A stretch of 64,000 nucleotides of DNA, from assembly GCA_041399155.1 (NCBI GenBank), contig JAWKTI010000002.1:558001-622000 (forward strand), read 5' to 3'. How positions within the stretch are numbered: the first letter of the stretch is position 1; the number at the start of each line of letters is the position of its first letter. The translations under genes and the position numbers were made by a program. The notes under the pieces are model-generated. The model was not told the origin of the DNA. It searched no databases and saw nothing but the letters and a program-made list of their open reading frames with translations. The DNA is from Zavarzinella sp. (GTDB taxonomy: Bacteria; Planctomycetota; Planctomycetia; Gemmatales; Gemmataceae). This document shows positions 41,726-50,245 of the stretch, piece by piece.

Positions 41726-43033
41726 ATGACCGATCTATTTGTAAATCCTTACGCAGGATATAGTTACGCATATCCACACAAATTGGCTTATCGGGATTTT
41801 GCCCTACCTGTTCCGTTAAATGATCTCTGGGCGGAAGAATCGAAAACGAATCTTTTTCTTTATTTGCATATCCCATTTTGCCACTATCGGTGCGGTTTCT
41901 GTAACCTCTTTACCGCTGCTCAGCCACAGGAAACGATGGTGGAACATTACCTGGACGCCTGCCAACGACAGTTTCAGGTGGTGCAGCGCGAAATCCAGCC
42001 AGAATCGATCAGCCAGTTCGCTGTCGGTGGGGGAACGCCCAGCATTCTCAGCAATGCCCAGTTACGGGATTGCATGCATGCAATTCAGGAAGTGTTTCGA
42101 TTTTCGATCCCACAGATTGCTGCGTCAATTGAAGTGTCGCCAGACACGATTGATCGCGATAAATGCCTGCTGATCAAGGAGTTAGGGTTTTCGCGTGTCA
42201 GCATCGGGGTGCAGTCATTCGACCCCACTGATGCCTCCGCATGTGGGAGACCGCAAAACCAGAAACAGGTGCTTGATTCGCTTTCAATTCTGGCATCAAC
42301 TGGCTTTCCCACGTTCAATATTGATCTGATTTACGGCATGAACAGCCAGACAGAGGCATCCTGGCTCGCATCACTGAACCAAGCGTTAGAATATTCGCCC
42401 AATGAGCTGTTTTTGTACCCACTTTACGTGCGAGAATTAACCGGCTTGGGGAAAACCGGCAAACATGCCAGTGATACCCGCCTGCGGTTGTACGAAATGG
42501 GACGCGATTTTTTGCTGGAACAGGGATTTACCCAACAATCGATGCGGCAATTTGTGAAGAAGTACAATACTCAAACGAATGACAGATCTTATTGCTGCCA
42601 GGTGGATGGGATGATCGGCCTGGGTTGTGGGGCAAGATCATACACCACGAAGATGCACTATTCGCACGATTTTGCCGTTTCACAAGGGAAGACAAAAGAG
42701 ATAATCAGACAATTTGTCTTGTCTGCGGATTCCGATTTCGCACAGGTGGGACATGGCTTCCGGTTAAATGCGGATGAGCAGCACCGAAGGTATGTGATTC
42801 AGTCAATTTTGAACACCACTGGTTTAGACGTAACTGCATACCAGAGAAGATTTTCCAGCGATTGCTGCGATGATTTGCCGGAACTGTTCCCACTGTTACG
42901 TGCAGGATATTTGGAATATCATCAGAATGTGATCAAGCCCACAGCACGTGGGCTCCAGTGGTCGGATGCGATTGGTCCCAGCCTGTATTCTCCTTCCGTA
43001 CAGCGATTGATGGAGGAAAGCACCATCCAATGA
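41726..43033 (+). CDS. STM4012-family radical SAM protein
   Basis: The 435-residue protein carries the radical SAM cluster motif at C52, C56 and C59 (HIPFCHYRCGFC) and the SAM-contact GGGTPS at 101-106, as in HemW/coproporphyrinogen-oxidase-like proteins. LGFSRVSIGVQSF and FNIDLIYGMNSQTEASW continue the HemW-type core, and a HemN_C-like region follows. Context and sequence fit the STM4012 family rather than HemW proper. The preferred ATG at 41726 lies 1 nt after the STM4013 stop; the frame also opens within that gene at 41684 and 41693. The stop overlaps the next start (ATGA). The reaction is unknown; SAM-dependent methyl or radical transfer is possible by family analogy. Confidence 0.9.
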   Translation: MTDLFVNPYAGYSYAYPHKLAYRDFALPVPLNDLWAEESKTNLFLYLHIPFCHYRCGFCNLFTAAQPQETMVEHYLDACQRQFQVVQREIQPESISQFAVGGGTPSILSNAQLRDCMHAIQEVFRFSIPQIAASIEVSPDTIDRDKCLLIKELGFSRVSIGVQSFDPTDASACGRPQNQKQVLDSLSILASTGFPTFNIDLIYGMNSQTEASWLASLNQALEYSPNELFLYPLYVRELTGLGKTGKHASDTRLRLYEMGRDFLLEQGFTQQSMRQFVKKYNTQTNDRSYCCQVDGMIGLGCGARSYTTKMHYSHDFAVSQGKTKEIIRQFVLSADSDFAQVGHGFRLNADEQHRRYVIQSILNTTGLDVTAYQRRFSSDCCDDLPELFPLLRAGYLEYHQNVIKPTARGLQWSDAIGPSLYSPSVQRLMEESTIQ

Positions 43034-43932
43034 CAGCACTTTCGATCCTTTATCGCGGCCCACTTTCCAGTTGCAATTACGGGTGCGAGTATTGCCCCTT
43101 TGCCAAACATCGAGAAACGGAGGCGGAACTTGCCCACGATCGGGAGTGCCTGGAACGCTTTGTGCTTTGGTGTGAATCGAATACTGAACGCCCGCTGCGG
43201 ATTTTTTTTACCCCCTGGGGCGAGGCACTGATTCGCCAATGGTACCGCACGGCAATGGTGTGGCTATCCCAGATGAGGCATGTCCAAAAAGTTGCCTGCC
43301 AGACCAACCTCAGTTATTCGTTGGACTGGTTGAAAGCGATAAATCGTGAAACAACTGCGTTGTGGTGTACTTACCACCCTGGGGAAACCAAACGGGAGAA
43401 ATTTGTAGAAAAGATTAATAAACTTTCATCTTTTGGCATCGCCCATAGTGTTGGCATTGTGGGGTTGAAAGAACATATGCAGGAGGCGACATTGCTTCGA
43501 ACTGCTTTGCCAACAAGCACTTACGTCTGGGTGAATGCGTACAAGCGTGTGGCCAATTATTATTCCACTGAAGAACGTGCGTTCTGGACTGCGATTGACC
43601 CTCATTTTGAAACGAACAACCAATACCACACCAGTTTTGGGGAAGAGTGCACCACCGGATCGGAAGTGATTTCAGTCGATGGTACTGGAAACGTACAACG
43701 ATGCCACTTTGTGAAAGAAACGTTGGGGAATCTCTACCAGAACAAACTGAGTGAGATACTTCGCATCACTCTCTGCCCCAACGAAAAGTGCGGGTGTTAC
43801 ATCGGATACGTTCATTTGGAAAAGCTGGATTTAGCAGCGGTGTACGGCGAACGAATCCTGGAAAGGATCCCTCTGCAACTGATTCCAGAAAAAGTTCAGA
43901 TATTGCCAGCTACTGTGGGAAATAATTTCTAA
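43030..43932 (+). CDS. STM4011-family radical SAM protein
   Basis: The start at 43030 overlaps the STM4012 stop by 4 nt and gives 300 residues. The radical SAM motif is C15, C19, C22 (SSCNYGCEYCPF). A second group of cysteines (C207, C225, C249, C254, C256; including RCHF and CPNEKCGC) resembles a SPASM-like auxiliary iron-sulfur site. Such sites are typical of enzymes that modify peptides or protein side chains, but this is analogy. The protein is short for a SPASM enzyme. It closes the DUF1573-STM4013-STM4012-STM4011 operon, and the next gene is convergent after 9 nt. No precursor peptide gene or STM4014 ATP-grasp partner is visible beside it. Confidence 0.9.
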   Translation: MTALSILYRGPLSSCNYGCEYCPFAKHRETEAELAHDRECLERFVLWCESNTERPLRIFFTPWGEALIRQWYRTAMVWLSQMRHVQKVACQTNLSYSLDWLKAINRETTALWCTYHPGETKREKFVEKINKLSSFGIAHSVGIVGLKEHMQEATLLRTALPTSTYVWVNAYKRVANYYSTEERAFWTAIDPHFETNNQYHTSFGEECTTGSEVISVDGTGNVQRCHFVKETLGNLYQNKLSEILRITLCPNEKCGCYIGYVHLEKLDLAAVYGERILERIPLQLIPEKVQILPATVGNNF

Positions 43933-43941
43933 CATCCATCA

Positions 43942-44628
43942 TCAGTTTTCGCTGAACGGCTGGTCGTAATTTCCCCGGTTGGGTGTTCGTAGATTATCCA
44001 TTGTCTGTTGAAAAACTTCCAGAAAGAACCGGATTCGATCTTCCGCACCATCCATTTCCAGCAGAATTTGTTTTGACTGGAATGGCAACGGTAACTGCGA
44101 AGCGAGCAGTTCCATCACCAAAGTCAGATTTTCATTCTGAAACAGCTTTTTCAGCTTTGCTTGCGTTTGCGTTTCAGGAAAGTAGGGTAGTATCGTTTGT
44201 TGAAACGTATCTCGTAATTGCCTTGCAATTGGTTCAGACAAATCCTCGATCGTGGGCAATATTTCTACTTTCGCAGTGCGGTATAACCGATCGGTGGGGA
44301 GTTCTTCAAGAATCCGCACGCGGTGGGTGCCTTCAAAGAGCAGATTATATCGCCCATCATCCAACAATTCACTCCGAACGATGTTGCCCAGACAGCCCAC
44401 AGGATGAATTGGAGGTGCCAGATCGTAATTTCTATCCCATCCTTCCTGCAGCAACACTAACGTGATCCGCTGATCATCGGCCAGAGCATCAGCCGTCATC
44501 TGGCGATAGCGCTGCTCAAAAATGTGCAGACCTTGAAAAATCCCTGGGAATTGCACAAGACCGGGCAACGGAAACAAACGAGTTGTTCCGTCGAATGGTA
44601 TCGCGGGTTTGTGCGAATCACTATTCAT
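43942..44628 (-). CDS. Lon N-terminal (substrate-binding) domain protein
   Basis: The 228-residue protein consists of a Lon substrate-binding (PUA-like) domain: RLFPLPGLVQFPGIFQGLHIFEQRYRQM at the start, HPVGCLGNIV, then RYNLLFEGTHRVRI and a helical C-terminal half. It lacks the AAA+ and protease domains of Lon, as do many stand-alone proteins of this type, whose role is not settled. The ATG at 44628 is preferred; it overlaps the end of the upstream DUF309 gene by 8 nt, implying coupling. The frame could begin further upstream inside that gene. Confidence 0.88.
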   Translation of the reverse strand: MNSDSHKPAIPFDGTTRLFPLPGLVQFPGIFQGLHIFEQRYRQMTADALADDQRITLVLLQEGWDRNYDLAPPIHPVGCLGNIVRSELLDDGRYNLLFEGTHRVRILEELPTDRLYRTAKVEILPTIEDLSEPIARQLRDTFQQTILPYFPETQTQAKLKKLFQNENLTLVMELLASQLPLPFQSKQILLEMDGAEDRIRFFLEVFQQTMDNLRTPNRGNYDQPFSEN

Positions 44629-45025
44629 GAAAAAGTTCAGTTGACCCATCATCCTTACGCAAGTTAATGCAGGGCTTACTACCTGTAACCAGCGGCCCGA
44701 TGGTTGCACCGGTTAACAGTGGTTGGCAGTACTGCGTTAATAAGTCGCATAGCAGATAATGATCGATGCCTCGATACGGATTGCTATACTGGCGTAGATA
44801 GGCAATACCACTGTGGTAGAGTTTGTTTGCGCCTGCAGCATTCTCTCTTGTAGCATGATAGATGCAGATGGCACAATGAATCAAACCTTTGTAGAAGTTG
44901 CGGTCAAATGCAGAACAAACGTGCCACATCTCTTCCCAACAATCGTGCGCTTCGTGGTATCTGCCAGCGTTAAACAGCTCCACACCTTCATAAAACAGGG
45001 TGGGATCTGGTTCATTGTTCTCCAT
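44621..45025 (-). CDS. DUF309 family protein
   Basis: This 134-residue helical protein matches DUF309: GVELFNAGRYHEAHDCWEEMW near residues 14-34, then FYKGLIHCAICIYH and a later helix with LYHSGIAYL. DUF309 proteins form small helical bundles of unknown function and are often annotated only from this motif. The start is uncertain: ATG 45025 fits the family best, while an in-frame GTG at 45058 would overlap the divergent GspF-like start. It is co-transcribed with the Lon-N gene (8-nt overlap). Confidence 0.85.
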   Translation of the reverse strand: MENNEPDPTLFYEGVELFNAGRYHEAHDCWEEMWHVCSAFDRNFYKGLIHCAICIYHATRENAAGANKLYHSGIAYLRQYSNPYRGIDHYLLCDLLTQYCQPLLTGATIGPLVTGSKPCINLRKDDGSTELFHE

Positions 45026-45050
45026 AAAATTCTGTTCCGGAAATAACATT

Positions 45051-46061
45051 ATGGCCACACAATATTCTTATGCCGCACTCGCCGATTGGTGCCGTGTTTT
45101 GGGCAAATCGTTACAAGCTGGCCTCAGTTGGGAGAAATCGCTTGCAATGCTGGTGCGTTCTGGCCCACCGGAATTACGACTGGTCAGTGAAGAAATCCAG
45201 AACGACCTGAAGATGGGCAAAAGTTTTCACGATTCTCTCATTTTTCGGGCACCAGAGTTACCTCCCATGCTGCATGGCCTGGTGCAGGCGGGAGAACAAT
45301 CTGGCCGTTTAGATCAAGTGCTTACCCAACTGGCTGACTATTATTCTCGAATCCGGGATATGCGTCGGCGAACTTTGACCCGCCTTGCCAGACCCGGTAT
45401 TCAGATGGTGGGGGCTATTTTTGTTGTCGTTGTGGCGATGATCGTTTCTGGACTGATGACTCCCCCAGAAAACAATCAGGTCAACGTTTTTGGAGCGTCC
45501 GGCATCTTTGGTGCGTTACTGGTTCTGTCTCTGGTCATCAGCGTCATCCTGATTGCAATCGGTGCGTGGTTTATTCTGCGAAAAAACGCCTCCAGTGCCG
45601 CACTGACCAAAAAGTTGATGTCCATTCCAATCCTCGGTAGTGTGATCACGAATCGGACGATGTGGAATTTTACCACTGCACTCCATTATTCTGCCGACAG
45701 CACCATGAATGTGGAAGAGATGGTGGTTCTCAGCTTTGAAAGCACCGGAAATAGTTACTTTAAGTCCTTTCAGGATAGTTGTTTGCGCTTGGTGAAGCAA
45801 GGGAAAACGCTTCAGCAGGCGTTGGGCAAAAACCCGGTGTTCAGCGATCGCTTTTTAGGTATGCTGACGATTGGCGAAACCACGGGTCAGGTGAGTGAAT
45901 CCATGGGGCGGGAGGCACGCTATTATGAAGAACAGTTCGAAGAAAGTCTGAAACGTCTCAGCAACGCGATCATCTGGGGTGTTTACGGCTTCAGCGGGCT
46001 GATTATCATTGTGCTGATTTTCCGCTTCGCGATGATTTACATCAACGCAATTGGTGGGTAG
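45051..46061 (+). CDS. Type II secretion system F family membrane protein
   Basis: The 336-residue protein carries two copies of the GspF/PilC domain. The first (about 8-130) contains SLAMLVRSG, SFHDSL, LVQAGEQSGRLDQVL; the second (about 205-325) has the parallel LGMLTIGETTGQVSESM. Hydrophobic helices lie near 125-145, 160-185 and 308-332. GspF proteins are the inner-membrane platform of type II secretion and type IV pilus machines. No secretion ATPase, pilin or peptidase gene is adjacent, so it is an orphan here. The ATG at 45051 has CCGGAA upstream. Confidence 0.9.
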   Translation: MATQYSYAALADWCRVLGKSLQAGLSWEKSLAMLVRSGPPELRLVSEEIQNDLKMGKSFHDSLIFRAPELPPMLHGLVQAGEQSGRLDQVLTQLADYYSRIRDMRRRTLTRLARPGIQMVGAIFVVVVAMIVSGLMTPPENNQVNVFGASGIFGALLVLSLVISVILIAIGAWFILRKNASSAALTKKLMSIPILGSVITNRTMWNFTTALHYSADSTMNVEEMVVLSFESTGNSYFKSFQDSCLRLVKQGKTLQQALGKNPVFSDRFLGMLTIGETTGQVSESMGREARYYEEQFEESLKRLSNAIIWGVYGFSGLIIIVLIFRFAMIYINAIGG

Positions 46062-46075
46062 GCTGTCCAAACTGT

Positions 46076-46513
46076 TTAGCAGTTGTCGCCTTTGTGAAAC
46101 TGGCATCGTAAACGGCGGGAATTAATGTCCAGCATGCCTAAAATGCGTTTAACTGTTGGCATGTCTCGCTGGAATTGACTCGCCCAGGCAATGATTCCCA
46201 GGTTTTCCCCACCCAGTTTGATTTGGTCAATGATATCCTGCAGCAGATCACGTGGGACATCCAGATCGCGGTGAATCAGTCCAAAATCGTTTTTGTCTAA
46301 CTCCTGCCAGAATCGAATCCCTTCCAGATGTTCGACCCAGCGGGAACGAAGAAATCCCCTCCAGTGATAATGAATCCAGTCTTGAATGGCACGTTCCCCC
46401 TGATCAGATTTCGCTTCCTGACTGCGAATCCAACGGTAACTATTGGCCTGATTAAAGGCTTCTTCGTGGATACTCATTTCGACAATGCCTGTCGTTGTAG
46501 ACGGAAAACCCAT
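46076..46513 (-). CDS. Hypothetical protein, 145 aa
   Basis: I do not recognise a named family. The protein is soluble, rich in Trp, His and charged residues, with likely helices around AIQDWIHYHWRGFLRSRWVEHLEG (about 42-65) and DLLQDIIDQIKLGG. No signal peptide or membrane segment is present. GGGAG lies 8 nt before the ATG at 46513, supporting this start. Just upstream (46590-46625) are two TTGCAAGT repeats spaced 22 bp apart, which could be an operator. It converges on the GspF-like gene with a 14-nt gap. Confidence 0.65.
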   Translation of the reverse strand: MGFPSTTTGIVEMSIHEEAFNQANSYRWIRSQEAKSDQGERAIQDWIHYHWRGFLRSRWVEHLEGIRFWQELDKNDFGLIHRDLDVPRDLLQDIIDQIKLGGENLGIIAWASQFQRDMPTVKRILGMLDINSRRLRCQFHKGDNC

Positions 46514-46589
46514 GGAGAGGACTCCCTAACAGCTTTTGCCATTAGTGTGGAATACTAGAGGTATAAACATTATACATTTGGAGAAGATG

Positions 46590-46625
46590 AAACTTGCAAG
46601 TAAATTACAGAAAATTTGCAAGTTT
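46590..46625. promoter_or_regulatory. Paired TTGCAAGT palindromes upstream of the 145-aa gene
   Basis: ACTTGCAAGT (46592-46601) is a perfect 10-bp palindrome, and TTGCAAGT recurs at 46616-46623, 22 bp later, about two helical turns. The two copies can also pair as a 10-bp stem (AAACTTGCAA with TTGCAAGTTT, 16-nt loop). This leaves two readings: a dimer-of-dimers operator for the gene starting at 46513, or a terminator for the DUF1559 operon ending at 46657. Confidence 0.4.
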
Positions 46626-46656
46626 TTTACACGAATGTGGATTACAAAATGAGATT

Positions 46657-48240
46657 TTATTCATCTTCGAGGGTGGGTATCTCCCCACCGGACCGTGTGA
46701 AGTATGGGTAAAACTTTTTTCGGATCGTGCATTTTGAAAGGAAAAAATGCACCGATCCATCGCCAAGCAACGATAAAAATCCAGTATCGTATGGCTTTTG
46801 CAGGTGCTGCACTGGATTGGCGGGATCGATGACCAGATCACCTGGTTTCGTCCAGATCACTGCTTTTTTGGGGTCTGCTTCCACCAAGATCACTGTATTG
46901 GATGTGCCATCGTGAAAGTCTGTAAATTTCTGGCCACGATACTTGAACTTCCCGGTGGGCTTGCGATTTTTGTCCAGTATTTCTTCCTTAATGATCTCCC
47001 CTGCCAATCCTTTACCCGTGGGCATCAAATAATTAGTCTGTCGAATTTGATCCCGCCCAAGACTTTTAGGTGAAAATACTTTCACAACTACTTCACTTAA
47101 ACGAATATTGTGTTCGCTATCCCATGGTTCATTCAGGCGAAATTGCCGATAAAGTACTTCCTGTTCGATGTAAGGCAGGATTGCTACCCGCCAGGAGAGG
47201 AGCGGCTTGCCATTTTCATCACAAATGTCGCACGGAAAGTGGCCATGCGTATCTGCATAATTGTGTATCGCCAGCCCGATTTGTTTCATATTATTCGCAC
47301 TGACGGTGCGGGTTGCAGGCTGGGTTTTCAGAAAATCCACCACTAGAGGGATCGCTGCATCAAACGAAATTATTGCACTGATGCGGGCATCCTTGACTTC
47401 GACCTTTGTTTTTGTGACGAACAGTTGAATATATTTGGCCAACCATGCACGCATCGGTTCATCGCCAGCACCCACAAGTTTGCTCACTTCCAGATCGGAA
47501 AGCCATTTCAGCATTTCCATAGCGCCTTTGTTATCCTCACACTGAATCTGGCAGGTGGCTGTGGATCGTTTCCCAACGTTTAGGGATAGTCCGATTGATT
47601 GCAGATTTTTTGTGAACAATTCGATCTTTCCCCCGCCAATTTCTGTGGGGATTTCTGGCACGGAATCCTGAATGATGTCTCGTGCCACCTGGGGTAGCGA
47701 AACCACCACACTCACCTGGCCTTCGGGGAGTGCCTCAAAGGCAGAGGTTAAATCCGAGCGTGCGGCAGATTTGATCGACTTGGTGGCATCTAGTGCTGTT
47801 GGATTTCCAATTAAGGCAACGCCATTGTGGATATCAATTTTCTGTGCCCAGTCGCGGAAGGGGTTAGCCCCTTCGGATAGTCTTTCCAGCATTTTGGTAT
47901 CAAACGGTGTGCCATTCCCTGTGATCAGAATCACCGGATTATTGGGGAAATCGGTGGTGCGGTATAAAAGCCAGACATCTTTGCCACCTGCTTTGGTAAA
48001 GGCCGCCTGCATTTCTTTCCAGGACTTGCTGACATCTTTTGCTTCATTGCTGACTGTTTTGTCAGTTTCAATAACCAGATCAATAATCGGTTGCATATCG
48101 AGGGATGCGGGCTGAATTCGCCCCACAAGCACCGTATTGGCATCTATAAATTTTGCCACTTCAGGTGGGATCGTAGCGGCATGACCACACCATGCAACGA
48201 TGAGAAGGTACGCACTGCTGAAGAATGATATTTTTTTCAT
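46657..48240 (-). CDS. DUF1559 protein with large exported N-terminal region
   Basis: The ATG at 48240, with AGGA upstream, gives a 527-residue protein with a signal peptide (MKKISFFSSAYLLIVAW). The first 320 residues are of unknown fold. The C-terminal third is DUF1559: NNMKQIGLAIHNYADTHGHFP, LLSWRVAILPYIEQ, YRQFRLNEPWDSEHN, DGTSNTVILVE and a final DGSVHFF motif. Most DUF1559 proteins begin with a type IV pilin-like methylation segment; here a signal peptide and a long extra domain replace it. It is the last gene of the operon led by the ECF sigma factor, 14 nt after the preceding gene. Confidence 0.87.
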   Translation of the reverse strand: MKKISFFSSAYLLIVAWCGHAATIPPEVAKFIDANTVLVGRIQPASLDMQPIIDLVIETDKTVSNEAKDVSKSWKEMQAAFTKAGGKDVWLLYRTTDFPNNPVILITGNGTPFDTKMLERLSEGANPFRDWAQKIDIHNGVALIGNPTALDATKSIKSAARSDLTSAFEALPEGQVSVVVSLPQVARDIIQDSVPEIPTEIGGGKIELFTKNLQSIGLSLNVGKRSTATCQIQCEDNKGAMEMLKWLSDLEVSKLVGAGDEPMRAWLAKYIQLFVTKTKVEVKDARISAIISFDAAIPLVVDFLKTQPATRTVSANNMKQIGLAIHNYADTHGHFPCDICDENGKPLLSWRVAILPYIEQEVLYRQFRLNEPWDSEHNIRLSEVVVKVFSPKSLGRDQIRQTNYLMPTGKGLAGEIIKEEILDKNRKPTGKFKYRGQKFTDFHDGTSNTVILVEADPKKAVIWTKPGDLVIDPANPVQHLQKPYDTGFLSLLGDGSVHFFLSKCTIRKKFYPYFTRSGGEIPTLEDE

Positions 48241-48254
48241 GTTTTTATTCCTGT

Positions 48255-49703
48255 TTACTTGCGAATGTTTACTCGATAAGTCCAACCGTTCCAGGCATTT
48301 TGGGGCTGGGCATCTGGTGGCGTGACTTTCAGTTGAAATCTGTTCTCGGTGGGCAGATAGTCAAAGTATTTTCCATTAATTGGATCTTTTGGCACAGTCA
48401 CCACTTTCACTTCATCCAGATTTGCAGGGATCTTGCCAGTTGAATCGATGTGAAGCCGAATCGCTTCGATCGCCCGCAGCGATTCAATATGTCGCACCAT
48501 TCTTCCGTTCGACGCACTGACTCTTTCCAAAGAGGGAAGCAGTAAGCGAACAAAAATTGCGGAAAGGTCCAAGTCACCAGAAGTATTCCGCACTTCGGCA
48601 TCAATTTTTCGCAACTGTAGTTGGGCTTCCGATGTTGGTAGTTTTGCTGCTGCAAAGTAACGGTCCAGAATATCTCTCTGGTTCAGCATGGAATGTACCA
48701 GCACTACCTGGGCAGGGGGCATTTTCTCCAGAATTTTGGGATCATAACCTTTCTTCAGTAATGAATTCTTCGACTTGTCCAGGTTTACGATGACCATACC
48801 AGCCTGCATCAGCCGAGCGGCTGCCGGAGACATTTTCATGTATTCATTGTTGGTACCCATGGTCTGGGAGAACTCTTTCCAATACTGATCCAGTCGATCA
48901 GTTGCCTGTTGCTTTGTCAGCAGTACTTCAATGGTATCCTGAAATTTTGGCATTGCTGCATCAATCCACAATCTCTCAGCATCAAAAGCTTGTGAAATAG
49001 GGATAAACGGCGAAGGCATGTCTGCTAGAGCCCAATACAAATTAGGACAATCGGGGTGCTGCATCACCACCAGCAGTTCTTCGAGGAACATGGAAGTAAC
49101 TGCAATGCCCACCAGATGTTGAATCAGAACGCCATGTTTCCCTGTGTGCCTGCCCAAAGCGAATCCGGTACGAATATCTTTTAACGCTCCGGGAATATTG
49201 CCTTCGATCACTTGAATACGTGCATGGATGCGAAGCTTGTTTGCCAGATCGCGCATATACTGCACTTCCTGCAATAAGAGATTAATGCCATCTGTTTTGG
49301 CACGCTCCATCAGGCCCCAATCTGCATCGGTGCATTCTGCTGCAAACTCTAATTCCCGAAGGATGTTGGAGATATTTCCCAGGTAATCTTTGAGTAATTT
49401 CAGATCATCCTTACTGGCAACAGTGGTGCCCATAATATCAAACACCCTATCCTGATCTGCCAGCCATTCCTTTGTGGGATTAAAATGGCGTGGCAAAAAG
49501 GCACTGGCACGATGCAGATACAATGCTGCGTTACCCGGATGTTGCTTCAACACGCTGGGGTACAGTTCATACTTTAATGCTGGGTAACTGCTTTTATTGG
49601 GAGATAATGTTACCTCCTTGATTCGTTCCGGCGGGCTGTTCGCCTGACCAAATAGCTGTGTGCTGAACCCGATCAGCACCATACTGCAACTCAACCATTT
49701 CAT
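48255..49703 (-). CDS. Exported helical protein of unknown function
   Basis: The 482-residue protein has a signal peptide (MKWLSCSMVLIGFSTQLFG) and an almost wholly helical body with features of TPR-like repeats (GNAALYLHRASAFL, IPGALKDIRTGFALGRHTG). Its C-terminal 70 residues (RAIEAIRLHIDSTGKIPANLDEV, DPINGKYFDYLP) resemble the pseudopilin-like tail seen in several planctomycete secreted proteins. I cannot assign a family. Its start overlaps the anti-sigma-like gene by 4 nt (ATGA), and the DUF1559 gene follows 14 nt later. Confidence 0.75.
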   Translation of the reverse strand: MKWLSCSMVLIGFSTQLFGQANSPPERIKEVTLSPNKSSYPALKYELYPSVLKQHPGNAALYLHRASAFLPRHFNPTKEWLADQDRVFDIMGTTVASKDDLKLLKDYLGNISNILRELEFAAECTDADWGLMERAKTDGINLLLQEVQYMRDLANKLRIHARIQVIEGNIPGALKDIRTGFALGRHTGKHGVLIQHLVGIAVTSMFLEELLVVMQHPDCPNLYWALADMPSPFIPISQAFDAERLWIDAAMPKFQDTIEVLLTKQQATDRLDQYWKEFSQTMGTNNEYMKMSPAAARLMQAGMVIVNLDKSKNSLLKKGYDPKILEKMPPAQVVLVHSMLNQRDILDRYFAAAKLPTSEAQLQLRKIDAEVRNTSGDLDLSAIFVRLLLPSLERVSASNGRMVRHIESLRAIEAIRLHIDSTGKIPANLDEVKVVTVPKDPINGKYFDYLPTENRFQLKVTPPDAQPQNAWNGWTYRVNIRK

Positions 49704-50245
49704 CGTTCATTCTCCTGCTCTTGTTTGTCGTTCAATCGTGGGAAAGTAAAGAATCCGGGTGGTGCTTCAGCATCTATGCTAGAAACACCAGAATCAGAAA
49801 CCCTTGATGATGGGAAGTAATCGATCCCCCACCTCAAAATGGCATCACGTGCCTGCAAGTTAGGTGCAATCCCCGGTGGGAGTCGCCATTCGGACAGATC
49901 CAGATTTGCAGCCACCACTTCGGTACCACTCTGCGATGGCGCAGGTTGGTGGGGTTCAGGTACTGTGGGGGGTAATGGAACAGCAGGTCGTTCTATTTCA
50001 CGCACCACTTCCACGGTGATCACTTGTGGTGACTGCTGCCAGTACAATCCTGCAAAAACAATCGATGCAACGGTTGCCGCAAGCGACCAATACATCCAGA
50101 GATTCCGGCCACGTGCACCCACATTCCAGCCCGCCAGGTAGGCAACTTCGGCAGCATCAATTGCAGGTGGTTGTGGCTGAAGCCGTTGCAGTAATTGTTC
50201 CACCTTTCGGTCGCCTGGCGATTCTAATCGTTCTGGGTTTTGCAT
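49700..50245 (-). CDS. Single-pass membrane protein, putative anti-sigma factor
   Basis: This 181-residue protein has a cytoplasmic N-terminal segment of about 48 residues, one membrane helix (about 50-68) and a Pro-rich periplasmic region followed by a short domain. Its position directly after and overlapping the ECF sigma gene by 22 nt is the classic place for an anti-sigma factor. It lacks the HxxxCxxC zinc motif of ZAS anti-sigma factors and the N-terminal part is short, so sigma binding is inferred from context alone. It overlaps the next gene by 4 nt. Confidence 0.65.
   Translation of the reverse strand: MQNPERLESPGDRKVEQLLQRLQPQPPAIDAAEVAYLAGWNVGARGRNLWMYWSLAATVASIVFAGLYWQQSPQVITVEVVREIERPAVPLPPTVPEPHQPAPSQSGTEVVAANLDLSEWRLPPGIAPNLQARDAILRWGIDYFPSSRVSDSGVSSIDAEAPPGFFTFPRLNDKQEQENER

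Noticed and set aside
41726..43033. Calling this gene HemW
   Set aside because: It has the HemW-like core, but the neighbours on both sides are STM4013 and STM4011 types, which fits the separate STM4012 family.
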